A stretch of 64,000 nt of DNA. Origin: Marinimicrobium sp. C6131. Lineage in GTDB: Bacteria; Pseudomonadota; Gammaproteobacteria; Pseudomonadales; Cellvibrionaceae. Each line of letters opens with the position of its first letter. Within the stretch, counting starts at the first letter, position 1. The DNA lies in NCBI RefSeq assembly GCF_026153455.1, contig NZ_CP110629.1, forward strand, positions 2,294,001-2,358,000. The letters run 5' to 3'. Made by a program: the position numbers and the translations under genes. The notes below the pieces were generated by a model. It was given only the letters and a program-made list of their open reading frames with translations, was not told the DNA's origin and did not search any database. This document shows, one piece after another, positions 37,287 to 47,045 of the stretch.

Positions 37287-38087
37287 ATGACCGCGCAACT
37301 TGCTCCCGTCAGCCGCGACCCCGTTTGGGAAGACATTCGCCGACAGACCCGCGCCCAGGCGGAATCCGAACCGGTGCTGGCCAGTTTTCTGCACACCACC
37401 ATCCTCAACCACGACACCCTGGAAGCGGCGCTGAGTTTCCACCTGGCCAATAAACTCGACAGCCCGGCCATGCCCGCAATGCTGATGCGTGAAGTGATCG
37501 AACGGGCGCTGGCGGACGACCCGGGGATTGGCGAGGCGGTGCGGGCCGATCTGCTCGCCATCAACGAGCGGGACTCCGCCTGCGACTCATCCAGTACGCC
37601 CTTTCTCTACTTCAAGGGCTTCCACGCCCTGCAGGCCTACCGTGTGGCGCACTGGCTCTGGCAGCACGGACGCGAGTCTCTCGCACTGTTTCTGCAGAAT
37701 CGCATTTCCGTGGTCTTCGCCGTAGACATCCACCCGGCGGCCCGCATTGGCCTGGGCATCATGTTCGACCATGCCACCGGCATCGTCATCGGTGAAACCG
37801 CCGTCGTGGAGGACAACGTTTCGATCATGCAGTCGGTCACCCTCGGTGGCACCGGCAAGGAGAGTGGCGACCGCCACCCCAAAGTACGCAAAGGCGTGCT
37901 GATTGGTGCCGGAGCCAAGATTCTCGGCAATATTGAGATCGGCGAGTGCGCCACGGTCGGTGCGGGCAGCGTGGTGCTCAAGTCCGTTCCGGCACGCAAA
38001 ATCGCTGCCGGGGTTCCCGCCCAGATCATCGGTGACAGCCGCTGCCAACAGCCGTCACGCACCATGGACCACCGACTGGATGACTGA
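37287..38087 (+). CDS. cysE: Serine O-acetyltransferase
   Basis: A 266-residue enzyme making O-acetylserine, the first step of cysteine synthesis. An N-terminal helical part (W-E-D-I-R-R-Q-T-R) is followed by a left-handed beta-helix of hexapeptide repeats (I-H-P-A-A-R-I-G, I-V-I-G-E-T-A-V-V-E-D, G-A-G-A-K-I-L-G-N-I-E-I-G) with the catalytic Asp/His pair in F-D-H-A-T-G. It is the long CysE form. The stop overlaps an in-frame ATG of the next gene. Confidence 0.95.
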   Translation: MTAQLAPVSRDPVWEDIRRQTRAQAESEPVLASFLHTTILNHDTLEAALSFHLANKLDSPAMPAMLMREVIERALADDPGIGEAVRADLLAINERDSACDSSSTPFLYFKGFHALQAYRVAHWLWQHGRESLALFLQNRISVVFAVDIHPAARIGLGIMFDHATGIVIGETAVVEDNVSIMQSVTLGGTGKESGDRHPKVRKGVLIGAGAKILGNIEIGECATVGAGSVVLKSVPARKIAAGVPAQIIGDSRCQQPSRTMDHRLDD

Positions 38088-38088
38088 C

Positions 38089-38610
38089 ATGCTCAAACTT
38101 CTTGCCAGCGTATTGACCCTGACGTTCGCTCTGACCGGTTGCGGCGAGTCCCCGCAACCCGAGTCCAGCGCCACCTCCGACAGTGCTTCGGCGGTAAACA
38201 ATACCGCCAATGCAACCGCCCTGACCGTCTATAAAAGCCCGACCTGCGGCTGCTGTGAAGACTGGATTACGCACATGGAAGGTGAGGGCTTCGAGGCGGC
38301 CATCGAGCATCCGAGCCGGATGGCGACCATCAAGGCCGAGCTGGGCATCGCCCCCGAGTATGGCTCCTGTCACACAGGTGTGTCTGAAGAGGGCTACGTC
38401 TTCGAAGGCCACGTGCCGGCCAAGTTGGTCCGCCAGTTTCTGGATAACCCGCCTGAAAACGCACTGGGCCTGGCCGTGCCTCGCATGCCGGTGGGTAGCC
38501 CGGGTATGGAGATGGGCGAGCGTTTTGACCCATACGATGTGTTGTTGCTGAAGACCGACGGCAGCAGCGAGATTTATGCCCGGATTGAAACGCCCGAGCA
38601 GCAGTATTGA
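38089..38610 (+). CDS. DUF411-family lipoprotein, putative metal-binding
   Basis: A 173-residue protein. A lipobox (A-L-T-G-C, about residues 14-18) predicts a lipoprotein; an acidic Ser-rich linker leads to a thioredoxin-like DUF411 domain with S-P-T-C-G-C-C-E-D-W and later G-S-C-H-T-G. The C-x-C-C and C-H motifs are typical of this family, which is found with copper resistance genes. The start is ambiguous: ATG 38080 overlaps cysE, ATG 38089 is closer to the hydrophobic segment. The link to copper is from family knowledge, not from neighbours. Confidence 0.85.
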   Translation: MLKLLASVLTLTFALTGCGESPQPESSATSDSASAVNNTANATALTVYKSPTCGCCEDWITHMEGEGFEAAIEHPSRMATIKAELGIAPEYGSCHTGVSEEGYVFEGHVPAKLVRQFLDNPPENALGLAVPRMPVGSPGMEMGERFDPYDVLLLKTDGSSEIYARIETPEQQY

Positions 38611-38674
38611 ACTGCCTGCACCATTTTAATGCGCCGCACTGAATAATGATGCAAGGTGGTTCGTCGCGCCCGGC

Positions 38675-38779
38675 CCGGTGCGGGGTAAACCATTCCAAGA
38701 CACGCCGTACATACATCCCTGTAGGCTCGGATCGCGGGTCCCCCGCTCTACGGTCTTGGAATGGTTTACCCCGCACCGG
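38675..38779. repeat. Large palindromic element, copy 1
   Basis: Two perfect 27-base inverted arms (38675-38701 and 38753-38779) enclose a 51-base core with its own hairpin GCGGG-TCC-CCCGC and the segment TACATCCCTGTAG. The core shares its layout and about 18 of its first 23 bases with the copy at 59547-59677, while the arms differ. Confidence 0.85.
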
Positions 38780-38887
38780 ACCGGACTTTCCGAAAAGCAC
38801 CCAAACCAAAGCCATAAAAACCCCACCATGGCCAGCTTTTTGCAGCATTCCCGATCGCCCCACACGTCACTATGACCGGAGACCGGA

Positions 38888-39262
38888 ATGCAATACACCA
38901 AACCCATGATTGAACTGGTGTTTGAGATTCGCCGGCGCGTGCCCGCCGATCTGAAACCTTCCGTCAAACTCGCCAATCCGGAGCTGTTGGACGAGCTGGT
39001 CACCCATCATCGGCACAGTAAGGACGTCATCTGCCAAACACTCATCAAAGAACTGCTACAACTGGCCGGAGATCCCTGGAACCACGCCCTGAGCGATGCT
39101 CAACAGGACGCCGAAGAGGCCGAAGCCGCCGCGCGACCGCGCCAGGTCACCAAGGTGTATCGAGGACAGGTAACGCTGGAGGAGGCGCCACCAAAGGACA
39201 ATGCCAGCACCCCCAGGGAGCGCACCAAGCGAATGTACCGGGGTCAGGAAATTATCGACTGA
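38888..39262 (+). CDS. Conserved-looking protein of unknown function
   Basis: A 124-residue soluble protein I cannot assign. Residues 1-60 look like a small helical domain (P-M-I-E-L-V-F-E-I-R-R-R-V-P-A-D-L-K-P-S-V-K-L-A-N-P-E-L). The C-terminal half is charged and carries the same motif twice: T-K-V-Y-R-G-Q (about residue 86) and T-K-R-M-Y-R-G-Q (at the end), possibly short binding modules. GGAG lies eight bases before the ATG, and codon use matches its neighbours. It lies between palindromic element 1 and the convergent HNH gene. Confidence 0.65.
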   Translation: MQYTKPMIELVFEIRRRVPADLKPSVKLANPELLDELVTHHRHSKDVICQTLIKELLQLAGDPWNHALSDAQQDAEEAEAAARPRQVTKVYRGQVTLEEAPPKDNASTPRERTKRMYRGQEIID

Positions 39263-39287
39263 CTCGCGTGCTCTGAACGTCCCACTT

Positions 39288-39860
39288 TCAGGAGTCCAGG
39301 CCAGCCCAGTCCCGGCGACGGGAAAACTGGGGACGTAGAAATTCCATCTGATCACCGCGAATCCGGTCGCTGTTGATCAGCGCCAGGTACTCGGCGGTGT
39401 TGGGGCAGAACGGCAGGGCGAGCAGCTCCATACCGATTTCCGAGAGCAGGTGGTTCCCCTTGTGCTGATTGCAGCGCTTGCAGGCGGTGACAACGTTATT
39501 CCATCGATCCCGGCCACCGCGGCTGATCGGGTGAACGTGATCGCGGGAGAGGTGCTCGGCGGTAAACCAGCGCCCACAGTAAAGGCATTGATGATGATCC
39601 CGGGCGAAGAGGGCGGCATTGGTCAGTGGCGGAACGAGGCGCATTCGGGCAAGACGGTTGCCGCCACAGGCGATAATGGCCGGCAGGTCAATCTGGGTGC
39701 GCAATCCCGTCAAGCGGGAGTGACCACCGTACACACGCCGGACATGTCCCCCCAGAGTCCACTGCACCAGATCGCGCGCATACAGGCAGACCGCGTCTTT
39801 CCAGTGCAGCCACTCGATAGGCTGGCCGGCAATATTCAGTCGTAAAATACGCGCTTCCAT
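39288..39860 (-). CDS. HNH endonuclease family protein
   Basis: A 190-residue protein. The nuclease core (about 90-140) has C-L-Y-C-G, then S-R-D-H-V-H-P-I-S-R-G-G-x-x-x-W-N-N-V-V-T-A-C-K-R-C-N-x-x-K-G-N, a complete zinc-supported HNH motif. The N-terminal 80 residues (I-L-R-L-N-I-A-G-Q-P-I-E-W-L-H-W) are the conserved extension of this common chromosomal subgroup. ATG 39860 follows GGAGG; a GTG two codons upstream overlaps that site. No restriction or toxin partner is next to it, so the DNA target is unknown. Confidence 0.85.
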   Translation of the reverse strand: MEARILRLNIAGQPIEWLHWKDAVCLYARDLVQWTLGGHVRRVYGGHSRLTGLRTQIDLPAIIACGGNRLARMRLVPPLTNAALFARDHHQCLYCGRWFTAEHLSRDHVHPISRGGRDRWNNVVTACKRCNQHKGNHLLSEIGMELLALPFCPNTAEYLALINSDRIRGDQMEFLRPQFSRRRDWAGLDS

Positions 39861-40266
39861 CGACACCTCCAGGGGTCGCTCGGTGCGCTCTGGGCGGCCG
39901 ACTGACTGCGGCGGAAAGAGCCGTCAGCGTCCAAGGCGTACCGGCGATTGACGTCGTACCGATACCGTATAGCCTTACTATGACGCCATTGTGTCAAAAC
40001 TTCCAGACTTTTTGTTGGCGCCGGATAACGCTCATCGGGCCAGTCAGCCCATAAAAAGAAACCCCCGCGATAAGGGGGTTATCGCGGGGGTTGCCAGCTA
40101 CTTACAGGATGGGGCCCGTCCCGGGCCTGGTGGCGCGCGTCCTTTCAGTTCCATGCCTTGCGTCCATTGCCTGTATCCGTTAAAAGAGATTATGCGCCAC
40201 CTCCCGCCCGATCAATAGTGGCGAATGTCGGAAAGGTTTGTGCGAGATATCTCACAAAATGCCGGA
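39861..40266. other. Intergenic region between HNH gene and pomB
   Basis: No coding frame with support. It should contain the HNH promoter at its left end (minus strand), the pomAB terminator at 40051-40092 and, at 40240-40257, a palindrome TGTGCGAGATATCTCACA of unknown meaning. Confidence 0.5.
40051..40092 (-). terminator. Probable terminator of the pomAB operon
   Basis: A perfect 14-bp stem AACCCCCGCGATAA / TTATCGCGGGGGTT with a 5-base loop. On the minus strand it is followed by TTTCTTTTTA, a nearly pure T-run. It lies about 175 bases after the pomB stop. Confidence 0.7.
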
Positions 40267-41250
40267 TCAGAAAATCTCTTCAGGCTCCAGGTCAAACAGG
40301 TACTCCGGGGCAATATCCATATCCCGGGTGATGTTTCCCCCCTGATCCTGCAGCAGTTCCCGCTCCTGCTCATCCAGCGCCTGCTCCAGTCCCTGTCGGA
40401 TCACCACCTCGACCCGACGGTTTCTGGCCCGGTTTTCCGGGGTGTCATTCGGTGCCAAAGGCCGGGTATCGGCAAACCCGGTCACCTCGAAGCGATCCTG
40501 ATCAATGTAGTCGCCGCGCATCAGTTGGTGCGCCACCGATACCGCCCTGGCGGAGGACAGCTCCCAGTTGGAACGGAAGCGGGGGGAATTGATGGGAATG
40601 TTGTCCGTGTGCCCCTGGACCTTGATCCTGCCCGGCTGAAGCATCAGTACGGCCTGAATTTCGTCCAGCACGTCATAGTAATCTTCCGCCAACTCGGCCG
40701 AGCCGGAACGGAAAGAGCCCTGCTCCCGGATGCGGATGATGATCTGTCGCCCACGGGTTTCGATTTCAATTTGCCCGGAGGTAATCTGGGGCTGCAGGCG
40801 TGCCGCCAGTGCCATGGCATCCTGCTCGGTTTCCCGGATCAGCTCCTCCAGCCGCTGTTTCAGTTGCTCCCGCGCCGAGTCTTCATAGTCCGGCTCGCCC
40901 TGCTGAATATCAAACTCTTCCGCGCAGTAGACCTCCAGACTCATTTGGGTAGTGTCATCCGTGCTCTGAAAGATTTCATTGATCGGGGTCGGCTCGGGCT
41001 TGCCCGGGCTGAACTCCCGGGCGATGACACTGGTGCCCTTGGGCACCTCATTGACCTGAAGCTCCGCCTGAACCCCAAAAGCCTGCGCCAGGGAGCCCGC
41101 CAGACGCTTGAACTTCATGGCGTCCATCTCGGAGAACGACAGCAGCAGCACGAAAAAACACAGCAGCAACGCCATCAGATCCGCAAAGGTGGCCATCCAG
41201 GCGGGGAGGCCTGCCGCCTGCCGCTTTTTACGGGGAGTATCGTCATCCAT
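40267..41250 (-). CDS. pomB: Flagellar motor stator protein PomB (MotB family)
   Basis: A 327-residue stator subunit. The single membrane helix P-A-W-M-A-T-F-A-D-L-M-A-L-L-L-C-F-F-V-L-L carries the ion-carrying aspartate at residue 24, the same number as in Vibrio PomB. It is followed by the plug segment and an OmpA-type peptidoglycan-binding domain (V-Q-G-H-T-D-N-I-P-I, then N-R-A-R-N-R-R-V-E). Overall similarity to Vibrio PomB (K-G-T-S-V-I-A-R-E-F) suggests a sodium-driven motor. It starts 14 bases after pomA. Confidence 0.93.
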   Translation of the reverse strand: MDDDTPRKKRQAAGLPAWMATFADLMALLLCFFVLLLSFSEMDAMKFKRLAGSLAQAFGVQAELQVNEVPKGTSVIAREFSPGKPEPTPINEIFQSTDDTTQMSLEVYCAEEFDIQQGEPDYEDSAREQLKQRLEELIRETEQDAMALAARLQPQITSGQIEIETRGRQIIIRIREQGSFRSGSAELAEDYYDVLDEIQAVLMLQPGRIKVQGHTDNIPINSPRFRSNWELSSARAVSVAHQLMRGDYIDQDRFEVTGFADTRPLAPNDTPENRARNRRVEVVIRQGLEQALDEQERELLQDQGGNITRDMDIAPEYLFDLEPEEIF

Positions 41251-41264
41251 CTCCAGTTCCCCCC

Positions 41265-42032
41265 TCAGGCTGCGTCAGTGTCCGCGACGTCGCGCTTTCT
41301 CTCGGGCAGGTAGGTACGCAGCATCGAGTCGATTACCCGCGGATTCTGGCCGCTCTGAATCGCCAGCAGCGCGTCAATGATCAGGCTCTGCACCAGCACC
41401 TCCTCATCAGCACGCAGCCTCAGTTTATCGGCGATGGGCAGAAATACCGCGTTGGCGAGCAGGGAGCCATACAGGGTGGTCAGCAGCGCAATGGCCATGG
41501 CCGGGCCAATCGCTTTGGGGTCTTCCATGTTCGACAACATCGCCACCAGGCCGATCAGGGTACCGATCATTCCCATGGCCGGAGCAACATCCCCGAGTGC
41601 GCTGAAAATGGACGCCCCTTTCATGTGGCGATCTTCCGCCAGGTAGCGATCCTTGGACATCATCGCCTTGACCACTTCCGGGTCATGGCCGTCGACCAGC
41701 AACTGAATGCCTTTTTGCAGAAAGTCGCTACTGACCTCTTTCCCCTCCAGCGACAGCAACCCGCCTTTGCGTGCGGCGTCAGCCAGCTCGACGATTTCCT
41801 CAATCAACTCGGCGGGGTCCGTGCTGCGATACACAAAACTCTTGGCCGCCACTTTCGTGGCACCGAAGAACTGCCCAAGGCTGAACTTGGCCATTACGGC
41901 AAATACGGTGCCCCCGACCACAATCAGCAGGGATGGCGCATTGACGAAAATGATCAGGTCGCCGGACAGCACCATGGAGGCGATGATCAGACCAATAGCG
42001 CCGATGATCCCTACGAGGGTTGCTAAATCCAC
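41265..42032 (-). CDS. pomA: Flagellar motor stator protein PomA (MotA family)
   Basis: A 255-residue protein with four membrane helices. The sequence around D-L-A-T-L, G-Q-F-F-G-A-T-K, A-D-A-A-R-K-G-G and G-D-V-A-P-A-M-G-M-I-G-T-L-I-G-L-V-A-M-L matches Vibrio PomA closely; the last stretch forms helices 3 and 4 of the ion channel. The start is GTG with GGAG in front. Two-gene operon with pomB; other flagellar genes are not in the window. Confidence 0.94.
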   Translation of the reverse strand: MDLATLVGIIGAIGLIIASMVLSGDLIIFVNAPSLLIVVGGTVFAVMAKFSLGQFFGATKVAAKSFVYRSTDPAELIEEIVELADAARKGGLLSLEGKEVSSDFLQKGIQLLVDGHDPEVVKAMMSKDRYLAEDRHMKGASIFSALGDVAPAMGMIGTLIGLVAMLSNMEDPKAIGPAMAIALLTTLYGSLLANAVFLPIADKLRLRADEEVLVQSLIIDALLAIQSGQNPRVIDSMLRTYLPERKRDVADTDAA

Positions 42033-42215
42033 TGGTGGCTCCTCACACTAAGCTGAAACGGCGGCTGCGCCGTGTTGAATCTGCGGTAAAACCTGCATCT
42101 TAGCAGCAGTCGGTTTATAATTGCGCCCTTTATCACTACAGACATCCCGCCAGGAGTCTATCGGCCAATGCCGGAAAATCTTCACCGCGACCCTGGCCCA
42201 AACAACAGGTGCCCC

Positions 42216-42467
42216 ATGCCCACGAAGAAGAAGTCCGTGGACTTTGAACAGTCACTGAGCGAACTGGAAGCGCTGGTGAACCAAATGGAGCAAGGCGAGC
42301 TCTCCCTGGAAGAGTCACTGCAGGCCTTTGAGCGTGGCATTCAGTTGACCCGCGACTGCCAGGAGCGCCTGAGCGCGGCGGAGCAACAGGTTCAGGTGCT
42401 GATGGAGCAGCAGGGTCAGATCAGCGTTCAACCGATGACGCCCGATGGCGAGGACGACGGTGAATGA
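42216..42467 (+). CDS. xseB: Exodeoxyribonuclease VII small subunit
   Basis: An 83-residue helical protein with the full XseB signature [26 protein letters not shown] and R-G-I-Q-L-T-R. It binds the large subunit XseA, encoded elsewhere, to form the single-strand DNA nuclease. Start at M-P-T-K-K-K; an ATG 48 bases upstream with AGGAG cannot be excluded. It overlaps ispA by four bases. Confidence 0.94.
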   Translation: MPTKKKSVDFEQSLSELEALVNQMEQGELSLEESLQAFERGIQLTRDCQERLSAAEQQVQVLMEQQGQISVQPMTPDGEDDGE

Positions 42468-43354
42468 GCACCGACTTCGACGCTTTCGCCGGCCCCTGGC
42501 GTGAACGCTTCAACCGGGGCTTGACGCGATTTCTTCCCCAACCCGATGCCCAGCGCCCACAGTTGGCTGACGCCATGGCCTACAGTCTGGCCAATGGTGG
42601 CAAACGGGTCCGACCCATGTTGGTCTACGGCACCGGCGCGGCACTGCGACATGAGCCCGACGAGGCTCTGGATACGGTCGCGGTCGCGCTGGAGTGCTTA
42701 CACGCCTACAGCCTGATCCATGACGACTTGCCCGCCATGGACGATGATGATCTGCGCCGCGGACAACCGAGCTGTCATATCGCATTCGATGAAGCGACCG
42801 CAATCCTTGCCGGTGACGCCCTGCAGGCACTCGCTTTTGAGGTTCTCGCCCGCTGCGACCGCCTGTCGGCCGAGCAGCGTGTCGCCCTGATTGCCGACCT
42901 GGCTCAGGCCGCCGGCGCGCAGGGGATGGTACTCGGCCAGGCCATTGACCTCGGTGCCGTTCACCAGACTCCGGACATCGCCCAGCTCGAACGCATGCAC
43001 CAACACAAAACCGGCGCGCTCATTCGCGCCAGTGTTGCCATGGCAGCCCGGGCTTGTGGCGCCTCGAACCGCGAGCGGGCGGCACTGGGTGATTACGCCG
43101 GGGCCATCGGCCTGGCCTTTCAGGTACAGGACGACATTCTGGATGTTATTGCCGACACCGACACCCTGGGTAAACCCCAGGGGGCGGACACGGCGCGGGA
43201 CAAACCTACCTATGTATCCCTGCTCGGGCTCGAAGGTGCGCAACACAAGGCCCGGGAACTGCTCAATCAGGCCCTGGACAGCCTGAGCGCTTTCGACGAG
43301 AGCGCGGCGGCGCTGCGCAGCCTCGCGCGCTACATTATTGAGCGCGGACACTGA
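42464..43354 (+). CDS. ispA: Farnesyl diphosphate synthase
   Basis: A 296-residue prenyltransferase. First Asp-rich motif [10 protein letters not shown] and second D-D-I-L-D bind the magnesium-diphosphates; G-G-K-R-V-R-P binds isopentenyl diphosphate. It makes C15 farnesyl diphosphate for quinone, bactoprenol and haem pathways. ATGA overlap with xseB; dxs follows 64 bases later, the usual gammaproteobacterial xseB-ispA-dxs order. Confidence 0.96.
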   Translation: MSTDFDAFAGPWRERFNRGLTRFLPQPDAQRPQLADAMAYSLANGGKRVRPMLVYGTGAALRHEPDEALDTVAVALECLHAYSLIHDDLPAMDDDDLRRGQPSCHIAFDEATAILAGDALQALAFEVLARCDRLSAEQRVALIADLAQAAGAQGMVLGQAIDLGAVHQTPDIAQLERMHQHKTGALIRASVAMAARACGASNRERAALGDYAGAIGLAFQVQDDILDVIADTDTLGKPQGADTARDKPTYVSLLGLEGAQHKARELLNQALDSLSAFDESAAALRSLARYIIERGH

Positions 43355-43418
43355 CTTCACGCTAGGCAGACGGGCCTCTGGCCCCTACAATGGCCCCTTT
43401 CCAATAACGATGTGACTC

Positions 43419-45299
43419 ATGTTTGACGAAATTCCCACACACCGCCCGGAAACGCCCCTGCTCGACCAGATTGACTCCCCCGAGCAATTGCGTGCTCTGA
43501 ATGAGCGGGACCTGGAACCGCTGGCCGAGGAGCTGCGTGCCTACCTGTTGTACAGCGTGGGACAAAGCGGTGGACACTTTGGCGCCGGACTGGGTGTTGT
43601 GGAGCTGACGGTGGCCCTGCACTACGTCTATCACACTCCGGATGATCGTCTGGTATGGGATGTGGGCCACCAGACCTATCCCCACAAAATACTCACCGGC
43701 CGCCGCGAGCGCATGGACACCATTCGCCAGGGGGGCGGTTTGTCCGGATTTCCCAAGCGGGCCGAGAGTGAATACGATACCTTCGGGGTCGGCCACTCGA
43801 GCACGTCCCTGAGCGCCGCTCAGGGCATGGCTCTGGCCAGTGCCATGACCGGCAGTGAGCGCAAGTGTGCCGCCATTATCGGCGATGGCGCCATGACCGC
43901 TGGCATGGCGTTCGAGGCACTCAACCATATTGCCCATACGGACACCGACCTGCTGGTGATCCTGAACGACAACAATATGTCGATCTCCCCCAATGTCGGT
44001 GGGCTGGCCACCTACCTGTCCAAAGTGTGGGGCAGCAAGTTCTACAATTCCCTGCGCGAGGGCAGTAAACAGGTGCTCACCAAAATTCCCTCCGCCTGGG
44101 AATTCGCCCGCCGCACCGAAGAGCACTTCAAGGGTTTCATGTCACCGGGCACCCTGTTTGAGGAAATGGGATTCAACTACGTCGGCCCCATCGATGGCCA
44201 CGACCTGGGCAGTCTGGTGCGCTACCTGAGGAACCTGCGCGAAGTGAAGGGACCGAAGCTGCTGCACATCATCACGCGCAAGGGCAAGGGCTTTGGCCCC
44301 GCGGAGGACGATCCCGTGGGCTACCATGCGTTGAACAAGCTCGAACCCAAGCCCGCCCCTCGAAAAGCCGCCGGCCCCAAGTACCAGAAAGTGTTTGGCG
44401 ACTGGCTGTGCGATATGGCGGCCCGGGATGAGCGGGTGATCGGCATTACGCCCGCAATGTGTGAGGGATCCGGCATGGTGGATTTCGCCCAGCGCTTTCC
44501 GGAGCGCTTCTACGATGTGGCCATTGCCGAGCAGCACGCCGTCACACTGGCCGCCGGACTCGCCTGTGAAGGCCAGAAACCAGTCGTAGCCATTTACTCC
44601 ACGTTCCTCCAGCGCGCCTACGACCAACTGATTCACGATGTGGCGCTACAGAACCTGGACGTTACCTTCGCCATTGATCGGGCCGGACTGGTCGGTGAGG
44701 ACGGCCCCACTCACGGCGGATCCTTCGACCTGACCTACCTGCGCTGTATTCCCAACATGGTGATCGCCGCCCCCAGCGACGAAAACGAGTGCCGCCAACT
44801 ACTGTACACCGCCTGGAAGTATGAGGGACCGGCGGCGGTACGCTACCCGCGAGGCACGGGCCCCGGAGCGGATATTGAGCAGGCGATGAACGAGCTCCCC
44901 ATCGGACAGGGACGGGAGCTGCGCCAGGGGCGCGACGTGGTCATTCTGAACTTTGGTGCCTCACTCGCCACCGCCCTCACCGTGGCGGAGCGGATCGACG
45001 CCAGCGTCTGCGACATGCGCTTTGTCAAACCCCTGGATACCGCACTGATCGAGCGCATGGCCGAGCGTCATGCCCTGATCGTCACGGTTGAGGAAAACGC
45101 CATCGCCGGTGGCGCCGGTAGCGCCGTGGGAGAGTATCTGGCCAGTCGGGGCATCCCGACCCCCTGGCTGCCCCTTGGGTTTCGCGACGAGTTCGTCGAG
45201 CACGACAGCCAAAAAAGGCAACTGGCCAGTCAGGGGCTGGATGCTGACGGTATCGAGGACGCCATCCGCAACCACCGCACGAAGCACTCGGGGAGATGA
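43419..45299 (+). CDS. dxs: 1-deoxy-D-xylulose-5-phosphate synthase
   Basis: A 626-residue thiamine-diphosphate enzyme that condenses pyruvate and glyceraldehyde-3-phosphate, the entry to the MEP isoprenoid pathway. Motifs: S-G-G-H-F-G near the N-terminus, the ThDP/Mg site [15 protein letters not shown] with N-D-N-N-M, and the transketolase central region [14 protein letters not shown]. Full length for the family. Ends at a bidirectional terminator. Confidence 0.97.
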   Translation: MFDEIPTHRPETPLLDQIDSPEQLRALNERDLEPLAEELRAYLLYSVGQSGGHFGAGLGVVELTVALHYVYHTPDDRLVWDVGHQTYPHKILTGRRERMDTIRQGGGLSGFPKRAESEYDTFGVGHSSTSLSAAQGMALASAMTGSERKCAAIIGDGAMTAGMAFEALNHIAHTDTDLLVILNDNNMSISPNVGGLATYLSKVWGSKFYNSLREGSKQVLTKIPSAWEFARRTEEHFKGFMSPGTLFEEMGFNYVGPIDGHDLGSLVRYLRNLREVKGPKLLHIITRKGKGFGPAEDDPVGYHALNKLEPKPAPRKAAGPKYQKVFGDWLCDMAARDERVIGITPAMCEGSGMVDFAQRFPERFYDVAIAEQHAVTLAAGLACEGQKPVVAIYSTFLQRAYDQLIHDVALQNLDVTFAIDRAGLVGEDGPTHGGSFDLTYLRCIPNMVIAAPSDENECRQLLYTAWKYEGPAAVRYPRGTGPGADIEQAMNELPIGQGRELRQGRDVVILNFGASLATALTVAERIDASVCDMRFVKPLDTALIERMAERHALIVTVEENAIAGGAGSAVGEYLASRGIPTPWLPLGFRDEFVEHDSQKRQLASQGLDADGIEDAIRNHRTKHSGR

Positions 45300-45362
45300 C
45301 CCCGGAGCTGGCCGGCTATCTGAAAGGTTTTTTAAGCAACGCATTGAACCGACGTTAGCCCA

Positions 45363-45398
45363 TAAAAGAAATGGGGCCCTTTCAGGCCCCATTCTTTC
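45363..45398. terminator. Bidirectional terminator between dxs and the MFS transporter gene
   Basis: A 9-bp stem AATGGGGCC / GGCCCCATT with a 6-base loop, followed by TTCTTT on the plus strand and TTCTTTTA on the minus strand. It ends both converging transcripts. Confidence 0.85.
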
Positions 45399-45428
45399 AA
45401 GCGTCAAGCCGGTTGATCCGTGTCCGGA

Positions 45429-47018
45429 TCAGGCACCGCTGGTACCCGGTTCACCCCGATCCAGCTTCACGGCACGATACCCGCCGCGCTTGCGGTCGTA
45501 AATGAACATGCCGGCGAAGAAGGCGGCCACAATCAGGGCGATCGGCGCCACCCAGCGGAACGCCATACGGCCACCGTAGTTGTCCGCCGGACGCAGTACC
45601 GCGCCGGCTTCAGCCTGCAGCTCCGCAGCCGCCGGAATACCGGAGTCCAGCAACGCACGCAGGGCGTTGCCCGTCAGAGGCCCATTGAGTTCACCCTCCG
45701 CGCGATAATCGGACAATGCGATCTGGTTGCGCTCAATCACGGTTTCGACATCGGCGGGCAGATAACCGAGTTCAGCCAGGGCATCCAGATCACCCGAAGC
45801 CTGCTCCGCTCGCTCAAGGTACAGCGGGAACGTCTCTTCCACCTCCTCGAGAATGGCAACGGTACGCTGCTCATCCAGCGCCTCGGGCATATAGCGATCG
45901 GCCACAGCCCCCATCTGCCCCTGCAGCGTACCGGACACGCCCATACCCGCACCAATCATCAGCACGATACCGACCGAACCGGCCTTGGGGAAACGCTCGC
46001 TCATCAGGCCCACCATGGTGGGGAAGAAGAAGGCGACACCAAAGGCAAAGACGGTGGCGGCGAACAGCAACTTGATCATGCCGGTTTCGAAGATTGAGAA
46101 CAGGATCAGACCGGTACCGGTCAGAATGGCGGCACAGAACAGCATGCCAGTCGGCGCCAGACGCTCGACAACCGGACCGGCGAACAACCGCAGGACCGCC
46201 ATCAAACCGGTCAACCAGGCAAAGACCAGCATGCCGTGCATGCCCGCGTTCTCCAATACATCGGGAATCCAGCGCATCGGACCCAGTTCCAGCGACAGCG
46301 TGATCATCTTGATGACGATCAACAGCAGCACGATGGGGTGAGTGATGGTATACAGCAGCACCTCTTTGACCGGCACACCGGCTTCAGCCGTTTCGGTTTT
46401 GGGGAACCTGAGCGGCAGCAGCATGGCGCCGTAGATGAAAATCGGGATGTACATGACCGCAATATGGACGGTCCAGTGGCCCAGGTCGATGGCTCCGAGA
46501 TCACCAATCTGGGACATGAAGAAGCCCAGCAGTGCACCGACGACCATACCGCCCGGAAAAAAGGCGTGGAAGTGGTTGAGCTTGACCGTCTTGCGCTCAG
46601 GGTACAGCGCCGCCGTCATCGGGTTACCGGTTGCCTCAATCAGGCCATTGCCGATCCCCATGACGATCGCACCCAGAAACAGAACCCAGTAACCGCTCGG
46701 CGAACCAGAGACAAAATAGGCCGACAACACGAGGCTCACACCAATCAGGTGACTGAAAAAGGCACCCGTTGCGGCGACCCGAAGACCGATTTTTTCCAGG
46801 AACGGTGCGACGAAAATCAGCGAAAGCGCCATCCCCCAAAGCACGGCGCCGCCAATCATACCAATATCGGCGTTGGTCAGAATAAACTCGGTTTTCAGTT
46901 GACCGAGAATACCGCCCACCAGGGCGAACGAAAACGCGGTGGGGAACAAGGCGATGCAGGCCCCCGCAAATAACCGCTTACGATTGATGCCATTGGCATC
47001 GACAGTGGTTGTACTCAT
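45429..47018 (-). CDS. MFS transporter with a large extra loop, probably for a sugar or sugar derivative
   Basis: A 529-residue major facilitator. The N-terminal 12-helix layout (G-G-I-L-G-Q-L-K-T-E-F, then G-N-G-L-I-E-A-T-G-N-P) resembles the FHS (fucose/glucose-galactose-proton symporter) group. Between the last two membrane helices is a soluble insertion of about 110 residues (roughly 375-485; E-E-V-E-E-T-F-P-L-Y-L-E-R-A to P-A-D-N-Y-G-G), largely helical and absent in usual family members. It is the last gene of the cluster; 107 bases with two hairpins separate it from the dehydrogenase gene. The substrate is unknown, but its partners point to a sugar or polyol. Confidence 0.8.
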   Translation of the reverse strand: MSTTTVDANGINRKRLFAGACIALFPTAFSFALVGGILGQLKTEFILTNADIGMIGGAVLWGMALSLIFVAPFLEKIGLRVAATGAFFSHLIGVSLVLSAYFVSGSPSGYWVLFLGAIVMGIGNGLIEATGNPMTAALYPERKTVKLNHFHAFFPGGMVVGALLGFFMSQIGDLGAIDLGHWTVHIAVMYIPIFIYGAMLLPLRFPKTETAEAGVPVKEVLLYTITHPIVLLLIVIKMITLSLELGPMRWIPDVLENAGMHGMLVFAWLTGLMAVLRLFAGPVVERLAPTGMLFCAAILTGTGLILFSIFETGMIKLLFAATVFAFGVAFFFPTMVGLMSERFPKAGSVGIVLMIGAGMGVSGTLQGQMGAVADRYMPEALDEQRTVAILEEVEETFPLYLERAEQASGDLDALAELGYLPADVETVIERNQIALSDYRAEGELNGPLTGNALRALLDSGIPAAAELQAEAGAVLRPADNYGGRMAFRWVAPIALIVAAFFAGMFIYDRKRGGYRAVKLDRGEPGTSGA

Positions 47019-47045
47019 AACTCACATCCTCATTATTGTTATCAA

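Noticed and set aside
39991..40218. Open frame between the HNH gene and pomB on the plus strand.
   Set aside because: It spans the perfect 14-bp hairpin at 40060-40092 and has no start signal or recognisable protein features.
40240..40257. TGTGCGAGATATCTCACA considered as a CRP site.
   Set aside because: The half-sites are separated by eight bases and not six, and the site lies downstream of pomB, away from any likely promoter.
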